From assembly GCA_902626505.1 (NCBI GenBank), contig CACOFQ010000007.1:1-64000 (forward strand): a stretch of DNA of 64,000 bases, in the 5' to 3' direction. Shown here in pieces: positions 9,473 through 17,664 of this stretch. The notes under the pieces are model-generated. The model did no database searches and was not told the origin of the DNA. It saw only the letters and a list, made by a program, of their open reading frames with translations. Position 1 is the first letter of the stretch. Each line of letters opens with the position of its first letter. This DNA comes from an uncultured Marinoscillum sp. GTDB taxonomy: Bacteria; Bacteroidota; Bacteroidia; Cytophagales; MED-G16. The translations under genes were made by a program, and so were the position numbers.

Positions 9473-10180
9473 TTAGTTTTTTAATTTGTTCCTCAAAATT
9501 GGTGAATTAAATAGATGATAAGTGAAATAAAGGAGAAAAAACACTACGAATTCTAAATTAACAAGATAATATGGCCACCCACCAGAAACAAATGGATGAT
9601 CTACAGCTGGAGGATATTTTAAATACATATAATTAGCATCAATCATAAAATCAATTGGCATAATAATAATCAGGAGTACATTTATAAATATGAATGATTT
9701 TAACCAAGAGTATTTAGATAGTCTCATATCCATGTAATAGTACATATATAAAGGAAGAATAATTATAGAGGTATGACTATAAAAGTATTCAAAATAAAAA
9801 AAATTTTTACCTGTATAATTATCAATTAATGGAGTTATTAAAGCATTTAAACCTCCCAAAATCCCTGCATAAAATAAAAATTCAAATAAAAATTGTTTTT
9901 TGTCAACAAATAGAATTACACAAGTTATCATAGATGATATACCGCATAGATGAAGTGGAAGCCTTTTATTTAAACTCCACGTCCCATCAACAAAATGAAA
10001 ATAATGGAATAGTATATACATTACTATAAAAAAATAGACAAAAACAATAGCAAATTTCTTCATAAAATCTTTTGAAGAATATTTTCCGATTAATAAACAA
10101 GTAATTAAATATACCAAAGACAAAGAATTGGCAATAATCCAATCATTAGACATAAAAGTTATTGAATAATCAATATCCAT
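9473..10180 (-). CDS. TIGR02206/YwaF-like integral membrane protein
   Basis: A 235-residue protein with about six or seven hydrophobic helices. The 'LPLHLCGISS' motif near residue 95, 'GGLNALITPL' and a C-terminal aromatic helix match the TIGR02206 (YwaF) family of conserved membrane proteins, whose function is unknown. It begins 2 bases after the Blh gene and ends 13 bases before pntA1, so it sits inside the retinal-transhydrogenase run. That placement hints at a role in envelope energetics or pigment handling, which is inference only. Confidence 0.75.
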   Translation of the reverse strand: MDIDYSITFMSNDWIIANSLSLVYLITCLLIGKYSSKDFMKKFAIVFVYFFIVMYILFHYFHFVDGTWSLNKRLPLHLCGISSMITCVILFVDKKQFLFEFLFYAGILGGLNALITPLIDNYTGKNFFYFEYFYSHTSIIILPLYMYYYMDMRLSKYSWLKSFIFINVLLIIIMPIDFMIDANYMYLKYPPAVDHPFVSGGWPYYLVNLEFVVFFLLYFTYHLFNSPILRNKLKN

Positions 10181-10182
10181 TA

Positions 10183-11058
10183 TTACTTATCATTTACAAA
10201 ATCTTTCATAATAAATACGTGAGGCAATGTAAGACTTGATATTATTATAAAAACAAATAAAATCAAGTTATCGGTTGTCAAAATATTATTATTAAAATAA
10301 TAAAGAACTAGTCCGAAAACGACTGCAAGTAAAGTGAAAGGCAATGTCTTAAGATAAAATCTAAAAAAACTTTTTTCTTTCATCTCTTGATATTCCATTA
10401 ATAACATCGGTAAAGAATGAGAAAAACCAAAAAATATTGAAAATGAGGTTAATATATCAGTATGGTAAAATATTAAATAAAGAATAGAAAGCTCTGCATA
10501 CAAAGGAACTTTTCTTCTAATATCAAAATATACTACTGACATCATAAGCACAGCCACAGATATTAATAAGAAAAATATATTTTCAAATGATGAGAGGTTT
10601 AAGGAACTAAAAAAAGTAAAATCAACGAGTATCTCTTGTAACTCAAAAATATTGTTAAGAAAAAGAGATAACAAAATATTAGCACCGATAACAAAATTTA
10701 ATAACCTGTTATCAGTTGAATTATATCCTATAACTTGAGTTTCTCCAAAATGGTAACATGAGACTAATAGGAATATAAAAAGTCCCAAAAAAGGAGAAAG
10801 CACCCATACTAAAATATTTAAAGCAATTAAAACTAAATAGATAGAAAAGAAACTAAATCTACTGCTAAATCTCCTTGAATTAGGATTTATAAAAGCAATA
10901 ATATGATCTACAGAACCATGAGGAATTCCAATAGTAAGCATTATCAAAATAAATATAATACTAGAATAAGAATCACCTACATCAAAAAAAATAAGAGATA
11001 AAGAGAAAATTAATCCTACAATTTTGGCGGGAAGAATATAATTTTCTGTTGAAACCAT
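10183..11058 (-). CDS. blh: Brp/Blh-family beta-carotene 15,15'-dioxygenase
   Basis: A 291-residue membrane enzyme of the Brp/Blh family, which splits beta-carotene into two retinals, the chromophore of proteorhodopsin. Key family features are visible: 'GIPHGSVDH' near residue 45 (His ligands), 'YHFGETQ' near residue 104, and 'GFSHSLPMLL' near residue 210, all within a multi-helix hydrophobic protein. It lies 61 bases downstream of the proteorhodopsin gene on the same strand, and a hairpin in that gap may lower its expression relative to the opsin. Carotenoid synthesis genes themselves are not in this window. Confidence 0.93.
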   Translation of the reverse strand: MVSTENYILPAKIVGLIFSLSLIFFDVGDSYSSIIFILIMLTIGIPHGSVDHIIAFINPNSRRFSSRFSFFSIYLVLIALNILVWVLSPFLGLFIFLLVSCYHFGETQVIGYNSTDNRLLNFVIGANILLSLFLNNIFELQEILVDFTFFSSLNLSSFENIFFLLISVAVLMMSVVYFDIRRKVPLYAELSILYLIFYHTDILTSFSIFFGFSHSLPMLLMEYQEMKEKSFFRFYLKTLPFTLLAVVFGLVLYYFNNNILTTDNLILFVFIIISSLTLPHVFIMKDFVNDK

Positions 11059-11068
11059 AGGTTAATAT

Positions 11069-11096
11069 AAAAAAAAAGGTGAGGAAAACCTCACCT
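11069..11096 (-). terminator. Hairpin terminator between proteorhodopsin and blh
   Basis: A perfect 7-bp stem, GGTGAGG (11078-11084) and CCTCACC (11089-11095), with a 4-base loop. Read on the minus strand it is followed directly by a run of eight or more T. This is a classical intrinsic terminator for the opsin transcript. Because blh starts only 20 bases beyond it, it may act as a partial terminator that makes opsin mRNA more abundant than the downstream genes. Confidence 0.85.
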
Positions 11097-11119
11097 TTAA
11101 TTTTATTGAATATAATTAT

Positions 11120-11845
11120 TTATTTGGCAGCATACCATACAGCCATACCGAATCCAATCTTATTGATTGCATCACCTATATTATAAACAACATCCATGTT
11201 AAATGGAATACCAGCAACTAAACCAGAATACCATCCGTCAGTTCCCATCATATATCCAATAGGATAAATAGCCCATCCAACAAGGACAAATCTCTGTAGC
11301 ATTTTACCTGCTTCAGGAATTTTTCCACCAGCTTTTGCTAATGCAGCTCCTGTCTCACCAGTTGGTCCGCCGACAAGAGTCAAACAACCTACTTCGTAAG
11401 CCATCCAGAAGTATGCTAAACCAGCAATCAGTCCCCAACCTAAATCAGCAGGAAGAACTGGAGCTAATCCAGACTCACCCAGATAACCAGTAACTAACAT
11501 AACAACAGAAGCCAAAAATAATTTTCCCATACCTACACCTGTAAGTAGAGCAAACTCTACTACCATAAGAGGTACAGTAAGAATCCAATCTATATATCTA
11601 AGCTCAGTAGGTGAACCTAAACCTTCAGCCCACTGGTCTCTCATATAATAGTAATGTACAGCTGCAATACCAGTAATAAGTGCAGCAACAAGCATCGAAT
11701 CTTTAAATTTCTTGTCTACTTGACCGTGTTGTACTAAAAAGAACACAGTAGCAGCTAACATAGAAACAGATCCTATGAAGAAAGTGAAACCAGTAAAATC
11801 TCCTGGTGCCAAACTTGCTCCTAAAATAAAATTTAACGTATTCAT
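11120..11845 (-). CDS. Proteorhodopsin, green-type light-driven proton pump
   Basis: A 241-residue seven-helix retinal protein. By alignment with the well-studied green proteorhodopsin (GPR), the functional residues are Arg83, Asp86 (proton acceptor, GPR D97), Thr90 (T101), Met94 (spectral tuning site L105), Glu97 (proton donor, E108), His64 (H75), Asp225 (D227) and Lys229 (Schiff-base Lys, K231). The D-T-E triad marks an outward proton pump, and Met at the tuning site is known for green absorption in flavobacteria. Gly138 aligns with GPR Phe152, the position equivalent to the xanthorhodopsin glycine that opens a window for a carotenoid antenna. The protein starts with no obvious cleaved signal peptide. 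Upstream DNA contains palindromes; a hairpin follows the stop. Confidence 0.97.
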   Translation of the reverse strand: MNTLNFILGASLAPGDFTGFTFFIGSVSMLAATVFFLVQHGQVDKKFKDSMLVAALITGIAAVHYYYMRDQWAEGLGSPTELRYIDWILTVPLMVVEFALLTGVGMGKLFLASVVMLVTGYLGESGLAPVLPADLGWGLIAGLAYFWMAYEVGCLTLVGGPTGETGAALAKAGGKIPEAGKMLQRFVLVGWAIYPIGYMMGTDGWYSGLVAGIPFNMDVVYNIGDAINKIGFGMAVWYAAK

Positions 11846-11859
11846 ATTTGATCGTTTGG

Positions 11860-11891
11860 TTAATAATATTATTAATATGCTTAAAAAGCAT
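11860..11891 (-). promoter_or_regulatory. Palindromes in the proteorhodopsin leader
   Basis: The 121 bases upstream of the opsin start contain a perfect 16-bp palindrome, TTAATAATATTATTAA (11860-11875), and directly beside it a 6-bp inverted repeat, ATGCTT-AAA-AAGCAT (11877-11891). Both lie within 50 bases of the start codon, either at the promoter as operator sites or in the mRNA leader as stem-loops. The AT-rich composition makes the first palindrome less telling. No light-responsive factor is identifiable here. Confidence 0.35.
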
Positions 11892-11966
11892 TAACTAATA
11901 TACGGAGATTTTATTAAAAGGTTATTATTTATATATTTTGAATTATATATATATATCAAAATTATA

Positions 11967-13745
11967 TTAGTTATTATAGATATTTTTCATAATATAATTT
12001 GCAAAAAAAGCAGATATAAAAGAGATTGTTAACATAAAAACTCCAATTAAGTTTTGATCAAAAATAATATATCCAAAGCCAAATAAACAAAAATAAACCG
12101 CCAAAATACCTAAAAATAGAAGAAGAAGGTCATTCATTGAAGATTTACTATCTTCTTGAGATAAAGAAATATTATTTAATAATTTGAAAGATTTCCAACC
12201 AATTCCATAAGGTTTTATTTTTTTATAAAATGATAGTAATTTATCATTATCTGTTGGTTTAGTAATCAAGGTAACTAAAATCCAAGATATAGTAGTAATT
12301 GATATGCTTAATAAAAGTTCTATATATGGTTTTAGGTTTTGACCAGTAATTTCTTCATGAAACCACTGAAAATAAATTGCTAATAAAAAAGATATAACCA
12401 TACCAGTAATTTCACTATATGCATTTACCCTCCACCAAAACCATCTCAGTAAGAAAATTGAACCTGTTCCAGCTCCTATTTGCAACAGGATTTGAAAAGC
12501 ATCTAACGCGTCAGATAGTCTTAAAGCAACAAATCCAGCAAAAATCATTAACATAATAGTAGATATTCTTCCAATGAATACAACTTGCTTTTCAGAAGCA
12601 TTTACGTTTATAAACCTCTTATAAAAATCAATAGATATATAAGATGCACCCCAGTTTAAATGACTAGATATTGTACTCATATACGCCGCAATTAAAGAAG
12701 CAAGAACTAAACCCAAAAGACCTGTTGGAAGAAGAGATAACATTGCCGGATAAGCAATATCATTACCTATAATTGATTTATCAACATTTGGAAATGCAGA
12801 TGAAATATCAACTAAAGATGGGTAAATGATTAAAGATGATAGTGCAATAATTATCCATGGCCAAGGTCTTAAAGCATAATGTGCTACGTTAAACAGCAAT
12901 GTTGCATAAACTGCATTTTTTTCATCTTTTGCAGATAACATCCTTTGTGCTATATATCCTCCGCCTCCAGGCTCTGCACCAGGATACCAAACTGCCCACC
13001 ACTGTACTGCAATAGGAATAATAAAAATTGTAATAAGATTCTCTTTATCATTAAAATCCGGCAGAAAATTTATTTTATCAATAACATTCACATGAGAAAA
13101 TAACTGATTTAAACCACCGATTTCATTAAGGTTTAAAACATATAAACATGCCCAAACTGAACCTATCATTGCTAGAATGAATTGAATTAAATCTGTTACA
13201 ATTACACTTCTCAAACCTCCTAGAGAACTATAAATTACAGTTATTAAAGATGAATAAAAAACACATTCAAAAGGAGATAAACCTAATAATATCCCTCCAA
13301 TTTTGATTCCCGCTAAACAAACAGTAGCCATTATCATAACATTAAAAAAAACACCAAGATATATTGCTCTAAATGCTCTCAAGAAGGTAGCTGCTTTACC
13401 AGAATACCTTAATTCATAAAATTCTAAATCAGTTAATACTTTTGATCTTCTCCAAAGTTTTGCATAGAAAAAAACTGTCATCATACCAGTTATTAGAAAT
13501 GCCCACCATACCCAATTACCTGAAATACCATCTTCTCTAACAATATTTGTGACTAGATTAGGTGTATCAGCAGAAAAGGTGGTTGCAACCATAGAAATCC
13601 CAAGAAGCCACCATGGCATATTTCTACCCGATAAAAAAAACTCTTTACTACTTTCTCCGGATTTTTTTAAATTAATAAAACCTATTATTATGAAAATAAT
13701 AAAAAAGAAAAAAATTATAGTCCAATCCAGATTTGATATATTCAT
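11967..13745 (-). CDS. Sodium:solute symporter (SSS family)
   Basis: A 592-residue transporter with about 13-14 membrane helices. The N-terminal 'KEFFLSGRNMPWWLLGISMVA' region and the 'YIAQRMLSAKDEKNA' loop are typical of the SSS/SLC5 family, which takes up solutes with Na+. The substrate cannot be assigned. It is the first gene of the minus-strand run, 121 bases upstream of proteorhodopsin, which probably has its own promoter in that gap. A sodium-driven uptake system next to a proton pump fits energy coupling through the membrane potential or a Na+/H+ antiporter. Confidence 0.9.
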   Translation of the reverse strand: MNISNLDWTIIFFFFIIFIIIGFINLKKSGESSKEFFLSGRNMPWWLLGISMVATTFSADTPNLVTNIVREDGISGNWVWWAFLITGMMTVFFYAKLWRRSKVLTDLEFYELRYSGKAATFLRAFRAIYLGVFFNVMIMATVCLAGIKIGGILLGLSPFECVFYSSLITVIYSSLGGLRSVIVTDLIQFILAMIGSVWACLYVLNLNEIGGLNQLFSHVNVIDKINFLPDFNDKENLITIFIIPIAVQWWAVWYPGAEPGGGGYIAQRMLSAKDEKNAVYATLLFNVAHYALRPWPWIIIALSSLIIYPSLVDISSAFPNVDKSIIGNDIAYPAMLSLLPTGLLGLVLASLIAAYMSTISSHLNWGASYISIDFYKRFINVNASEKQVVFIGRISTIMLMIFAGFVALRLSDALDAFQILLQIGAGTGSIFLLRWFWWRVNAYSEITGMVISFLLAIYFQWFHEEITGQNLKPYIELLLSISITTISWILVTLITKPTDNDKLLSFYKKIKPYGIGWKSFKLLNNISLSQEDSKSSMNDLLLLFLGILAVYFCLFGFGYIIFDQNLIGVFMLTISFISAFFANYIMKNIYNN

Positions 13746-13874
13746 AAGTTTTTAAATATAGTTATTTATATTTTTGATACGAATTAATTTTTTGAATACA
13801 ATTTTTTAAAACTATCGTCATCTAACTCCGTATAAAATTTAAATATTAAAATCAATTTTTATTATTTTTGATTT

Positions 13875-14393
13875 ATGAAATCATTAACTACTTTCTTATT
13901 TATATTCTTAGCGAGTAGCACTTACAGATGTAAAGAACCTGAAAATACAATTAACTGTAATGATGCATCAACTCAAATGATTGGAACTTGGAAAGGAAGA
14001 ATGGATTTTTCTGGTTCATCTGCATCAGGACAAGTTCATAATATGACTTTATCTGTAATTACTTCTAACGGATGTTCTTTTCAAGGGATAAGTGCCTTCG
14101 ATGAGTCAAATACCACATTTGTTGTATCAGGAACTATTGACAAATATGGTTGGGTAGAATTCATGGAAACTTCATTTGAAGTAAATGGTGGAGAATACAC
14201 TGATTGTGAGGGCACCGGAAGTGGATGGAGAAATCCTTGTAATAGCTGGCCAACTGTTAGATGGAGACCTGGAACAAAATTCCACGAAGCTAGATTTAGA
14301 TCAGATCCTTACATATTAAATGGAGAGTTTTTCGCGCAAGGAGGCGGTTGGAATAGCCAGATTAGAGGTACTTATTTAATTACAAAACAATAG
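13875..14393 (+). CDS. Secreted or lipid-anchored protein of unknown function
   Basis: A 172-residue protein not recognised as any named family. It begins with a signal peptide (residues 1-18) ending at Cys19. The -1 residue is Arg, which is unusual for a lipobox, but the following Lys-Glu resembles the acidic surface-export signal of Bacteroidota lipoproteins. The mature part is rich in Gly, Ser, Thr and aromatic residues with 'MIGTWKGRMDFSG' near its start, suggesting a small beta-barrel like lipocalin-type domains, and has several further Cys residues (near 53, 115 and 124). It ends 4 bases before the nucleotidyltransferase gene. Confidence 0.65.
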   Translation: MKSLTTFLFIFLASSTYRCKEPENTINCNDASTQMIGTWKGRMDFSGSSASGQVHNMTLSVITSNGCSFQGISAFDESNTTFVVSGTIDKYGWVEFMETSFEVNGGEYTDCEGTGSGWRNPCNSWPTVRWRPGTKFHEARFRSDPYILNGEFFAQGGGWNSQIRGTYLITKQ

Positions 14394-14397
14394 ATTC

Positions 14398-15285
14398 ATG
14401 GATAGATCTGTCATTATAATGGCTGGAGGAATGGGCAGTCGTTATGGTGGTTTAAAACAGGTCGAGAGTTTCGGTCCTAATAACGAATCAATCCTAGACT
14501 ACTCAATTTATGATTCAATAAAAGTAGGTTTTAATAAAATAGTCATTCTATCATCACCTAAAATAGAAAGTTATTTTAAAGATAAATACACCAAAATATT
14601 TTCAAAACTTAAAAACATTTCACTTGAAATAGTTATTCAAGACCCTAACTATGGTCTTAAAGAATTTAAATTACCAACTGATAGGGAAAAACCATGGGGT
14701 ACAGGACATGCTATTCTTTGTTGTGAAAATGTAATTGATGAATCATTTATAACTATAAATGCAGACGATTTTTATGGGTCAGGAGCATTTAAAAAAGCAT
14801 ATGATTCCCTATATTATATTGAAAAAAATAATATTCAGGTTTCAACAATATCCTATCTTATTGAAAATACACTTTCAGAAAATGGAGGAGTTTCTAGGGG
14901 TATATGCATTAAAAATGGAAATAAATTAATTGATATTGAAGAGACACATGATTTGATGAGTAAAGGTGATATTGTAGTAGGAAATTATAATAATAAGAAA
15001 GTTTATCACAAAATTGGAACTAGTGTATCAATGAATTTATTCGGATTTCAAAAATCTATTTTTAATTTATTAAACATAAAATTTGATTTGTTTTTAAATG
15101 AAAATATTAATGAATTAAAAAATGAATTTTTATTACCAGAAATTATAGGTAGAGAAAATATCTACATTGATTCAACAGATGAGAAATGGTTTGGTGTAAC
15201 GTATAAAGAAGATAGTGAGATAGTAAAAAGAAAAATTAAAAAACTAATAGATAATAATTATTACCCATCTAATCTTTGGGATTAA
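14398..15285 (+). CDS. Sugar-phosphate nucleotidyltransferase-like protein
   Basis: A 295-residue protein with the NTP-transferase fold signature near the N-terminus: 'MAGGMGSRYGGLKQ' (residues 8-21), the G-x-G-[ST]-R loop that binds the nucleoside triphosphate, with the following Lys. 'NADDFYG' near residue 121 supplies the metal-binding Asp. Such enzymes join a nucleotide to a sugar phosphate for surface polysaccharide or nucleotide-sugar synthesis. The sugar is not evident, and no glycosyltransferases lie nearby. It starts 4 bases after the preceding secreted-protein gene, so the two are probably co-transcribed. Confidence 0.85.
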   Translation: MDRSVIIMAGGMGSRYGGLKQVESFGPNNESILDYSIYDSIKVGFNKIVILSSPKIESYFKDKYTKIFSKLKNISLEIVIQDPNYGLKEFKLPTDREKPWGTGHAILCCENVIDESFITINADDFYGSGAFKKAYDSLYYIEKNNIQVSTISYLIENTLSENGGVSRGICIKNGNKLIDIEETHDLMSKGDIVVGNYNNKKVYHKIGTSVSMNLFGFQKSIFNLLNIKFDLFLNENINELKNEFLLPEIIGRENIYIDSTDEKWFGVTYKEDSEIVKRKIKKLIDNNYYPSNLWD

Positions 15286-15354
15286 TTTTATTAAATTATT
15301 TGATAAACTATTTAAAAAAAAAAAATTATAATTGAATAATTAAAAACAATAAAC

Positions 15355-15957
15355 ATGAAAAATATAACTACTACATTTATTTTATTTCTTTTAACATTTG
15401 CATTGAATGCTCAAACTGCTAGACAATACCTTAGTCCAGTTGCGAGTCCACAAGCTTCAGTATCACAAAATGTGGGAATGACTAACATTACCATAAGTTA
15501 TTCCACACCAGGTATTAAGGGAAGAAAAATTTTTGGTGACTTAGTTCCCTATGGAGAATTATGGAGAGCTGGTGCTAATAGCCCAACTACAATAGAATTT
15601 TCTACAGATGTGAAAATAGGTGACAAAACTTTGAGAGCTGGCAAATATGCAATCGCAATGATTCCTCGAGAAAATGGTAATTGGACTATTGATTTCAATA
15701 AAGCTGCTAAATATCCATTTGCATATAGAAAAGATGGAAAAATTGATATGGAAGCTTATAATGCAGATCTTGCCCACAGTGAAGTAACTGAAGTTATCAT
15801 ATGGGATTCAAGTATTGAGAGGTTAACATATTTCATTGATGCTAATGATAATAAAATTGCAAACGTGAATATGCTTTGGGATAATGTTATTGTTTCATTC
15901 GAAGTAAATACCATGCCTGAAGAGCACTTAAAAAGATTTGCTAAAACACTAGAATAA
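15355..15957 (+). CDS. DUF2911 secreted protein
   Basis: A 200-residue protein with a cleavable signal peptide ending at 'LNAQ' (residue 19) and the DUF2911 body common in Bacteroidota: 'ISYSTPGIKGRKIFGDLVPYG', 'WRAGANSPTTIEFS' and 'LRAGKYAIAMIP'. The family has no established biochemical role. It is preceded by a 69-base AT-rich gap with a run of twelve A, and followed 16 bases later by the uracil-DNA glycosylase-like gene. Confidence 0.9.
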   Translation: MKNITTTFILFLLTFALNAQTARQYLSPVASPQASVSQNVGMTNITISYSTPGIKGRKIFGDLVPYGELWRAGANSPTTIEFSTDVKIGDKTLRAGKYAIAMIPRENGNWTIDFNKAAKYPFAYRKDGKIDMEAYNADLAHSEVTEVIIWDSSIERLTYFIDANDNKIANVNMLWDNVIVSFEVNTMPEEHLKRFAKTLE

Positions 15958-15973
15958 TTTTTTTTAATTTAAT

Positions 15974-16648
15974 ATGAACACTTCTGATAAGATTATTAAG
16001 TTTTATGATAATCTTAGGAAAGTAGTTACCAAAAATAATATTTCTGTATTGGATCCTTATACTAATAGTAGTGTAAAGAAGGTTTATAGGAATTTTTATA
16101 ATAAATATTTCGATGATACTAAAAAAAGAATTATTCTTTTTGGAATAAATCCAGGTCGTTTAGGAGGTGGGATTACAGGAATACCTTTTACTGATCCATA
16201 TAATCTAAAAGTAAAATGCGGAATAAATGCAGATTTTAATATAAAAAAAGAGCTGAGTTCAAAATTCATATATGAAATGATAGAGGGTTATGGTGGAACA
16301 AAAATGTTTTATAAAAAATTTTTCATTTCAAGTATTTGCCCTTATGGATTCACATTCAATGGTAAAAACTTAAACTATTATGATGACAATGATTTATTTA
16401 ATAAATGGAAAAATCAAATAGTTAAATGGATTAGGTTTCAAATAGAAAATATAGGTTCAAATAAAATATGTGTAATAATTGGGAAAGGAAAAAACCAAAA
16501 ATTTTTTGAAATATTAAACAAAGAGTATAAATTCTTTGATGAAATTATTGCACTACCCCATCCAAGATGGATTCTGCAGTACAGATCCAAAGAAAAAAAT
16601 TTATATATTAAAAATTATATTAAAACATTAAAACAAATGAAATTATGA
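15974..16648 (+). CDS. SMUG2-like uracil-DNA glycosylase (DUF4918)
   Basis: A 224-residue protein with the two active-site motifs of the uracil-DNA glycosylase superfamily in the SMUG2 form: 'GINPGRLGGGITGIPFTDP' (around residues 58-76) and 'LPHPRWI' (near residue 196). SMUG2-type enzymes excise uracil or damaged pyrimidines from DNA. The rest is Lys/Asn-rich and matches the AT bias of its neighbours. It overlaps the asparaginase start by 4 bases (ATGA), suggesting translational coupling of two functionally unrelated genes. Confidence 0.88.
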   Translation: MNTSDKIIKFYDNLRKVVTKNNISVLDPYTNSSVKKVYRNFYNKYFDDTKKRIILFGINPGRLGGGITGIPFTDPYNLKVKCGINADFNIKKELSSKFIYEMIEGYGGTKMFYKKFFISSICPYGFTFNGKNLNYYDDNDLFNKWKNQIVKWIRFQIENIGSNKICVIIGKGKNQKFFEILNKEYKFFDEIIALPHPRWILQYRSKEKNLYIKNYIKTLKQMKL

Positions 16649-17664
16649 ATAGCAGAAGAAAATTTTTGAAGAACTTAACAGCTGTTGGAGCTACAGTTCC
16701 ATTAGTTACCAATATTGAAGCTAAAGAAAAAAAAAATAAAGGACCTGTTATTCTATGTAGTAGAGGTGAGATTTGGGGTGAGAAAGTATTAAAACCAGGA
16801 TGGGAGATACTTTCAAATAATGGAAAACTCTTAGATGCTATTGAAGTCTCATCTAATGTCACAGAATTAGATCCAGAAGATACATCAGTTGGATACGGAG
16901 GCTTGCCAAATGAACATGGAGTTGTTCAGTTAGATGCTTCTATAATGTATGGCCCTACTCATAATTGTGGTTCAGTTGCAGCTTTAGAGGGGATAAAAAC
17001 ACCTTGTTCAGTTGCTAGACTTGTTATGGAAAGGACAGACCATATTCATATTGTAGGTAAGGGAGCACAAGATTTTGCAAGAGCTCATGGATTTAAAGTC
17101 GAAAATTTATTGACAGAGAAAGCAAGAAAAATATGGTTAAGATGGAAAGAAAATTTATCATCAAAAGATGACTGGTTTCCTCCTTCTGATAATAATTATG
17201 ATGAAAAAAGAACAACAGGAACCATTAATGTACTTGGTATTGATGAAGATAGTAATGTAGCAGGAATCACAACTACTAGTGGTTTAGCTTATAAAATACC
17301 AGGAAGAATTGGTGACTCACCAATAATTGGTGCAGGTTTATATGTAGACAATGAAGTGGGAGCTGCAGGAGCAACTGGAAGAGGTGAAGAAATACTTAGA
17401 ACATGTGGATCTTTTTTTGTAGTTGAACAAATGCGAAATGGAAAAACACCTCAGGAAGCATGTGAAGCGTTGTGTCAAAGAATTATTGATATTAATGGAG
17501 GAACAAAAAATATTGACTTTAATGATAAGATTGTTGCTTTAGGAAAAGATGGCAGTGTTGGATGCGCATCAATTAAAGAGAAAAAAGGGAATAATCCGAA
17601 ACTTGCATATTGGTCAAATGATGGATTCAAAGTTTATAAAGGAACTTATCTGATTGAAGGATAA
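16645..17664 (+). CDS. Tat-exported N4-(beta-N-acetylglucosaminyl)-L-asparaginase
   Basis: A 339-residue N-terminal-nucleophile hydrolase. A twin-arginine signal ('SRRKFLKNL', residues 3-11) predicts export of the folded protein. The autoprocessing site is 'TGTINVLGID' near residue 191, where the Thr after Gly would become the catalytic N-terminal residue. It is followed by 'TTTSGLAYKIPGRIGDSPIIG' and 'GAAGATGRGEE', the family's substrate-binding blocks. The enzyme releases aspartate from GlcNAc-Asn left after glycoprotein breakdown. The canonical Asp before the nucleophile is Gly here, as in isoaspartyl-type relatives, so specificity is not fully certain. Confidence 0.9.
   Translation: MNSRRKFLKNLTAVGATVPLVTNIEAKEKKNKGPVILCSRGEIWGEKVLKPGWEILSNNGKLLDAIEVSSNVTELDPEDTSVGYGGLPNEHGVVQLDASIMYGPTHNCGSVAALEGIKTPCSVARLVMERTDHIHIVGKGAQDFARAHGFKVENLLTEKARKIWLRWKENLSSKDDWFPPSDNNYDEKRTTGTINVLGIDEDSNVAGITTTSGLAYKIPGRIGDSPIIGAGLYVDNEVGAAGATGRGEEILRTCGSFFVVEQMRNGKTPQEACEALCQRIIDINGGTKNIDFNDKIVALGKDGSVGCASIKEKKGNNPKLAYWSNDGFKVYKGTYLIEG

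Noticed and set aside
11703-11891. 62-codon minus-strand frame over the opsin start
   Set aside because: It is out of frame with proteorhodopsin, rich in unlikely residues, and overlaps the leader palindromes; a shadow of the opsin gene.
13769-13870. Two TATTTTTG matches to the Bacteroidota -7 box upstream of the 13875 gene
   Set aside because: No TTG at the -33 distance, and such matches are frequent by chance in this AT-rich DNA.
15312-15323. Run of twelve A before the DUF2911 gene
   Set aside because: No stem precedes it on either strand, so it is not a terminator; a simple low-complexity tract.
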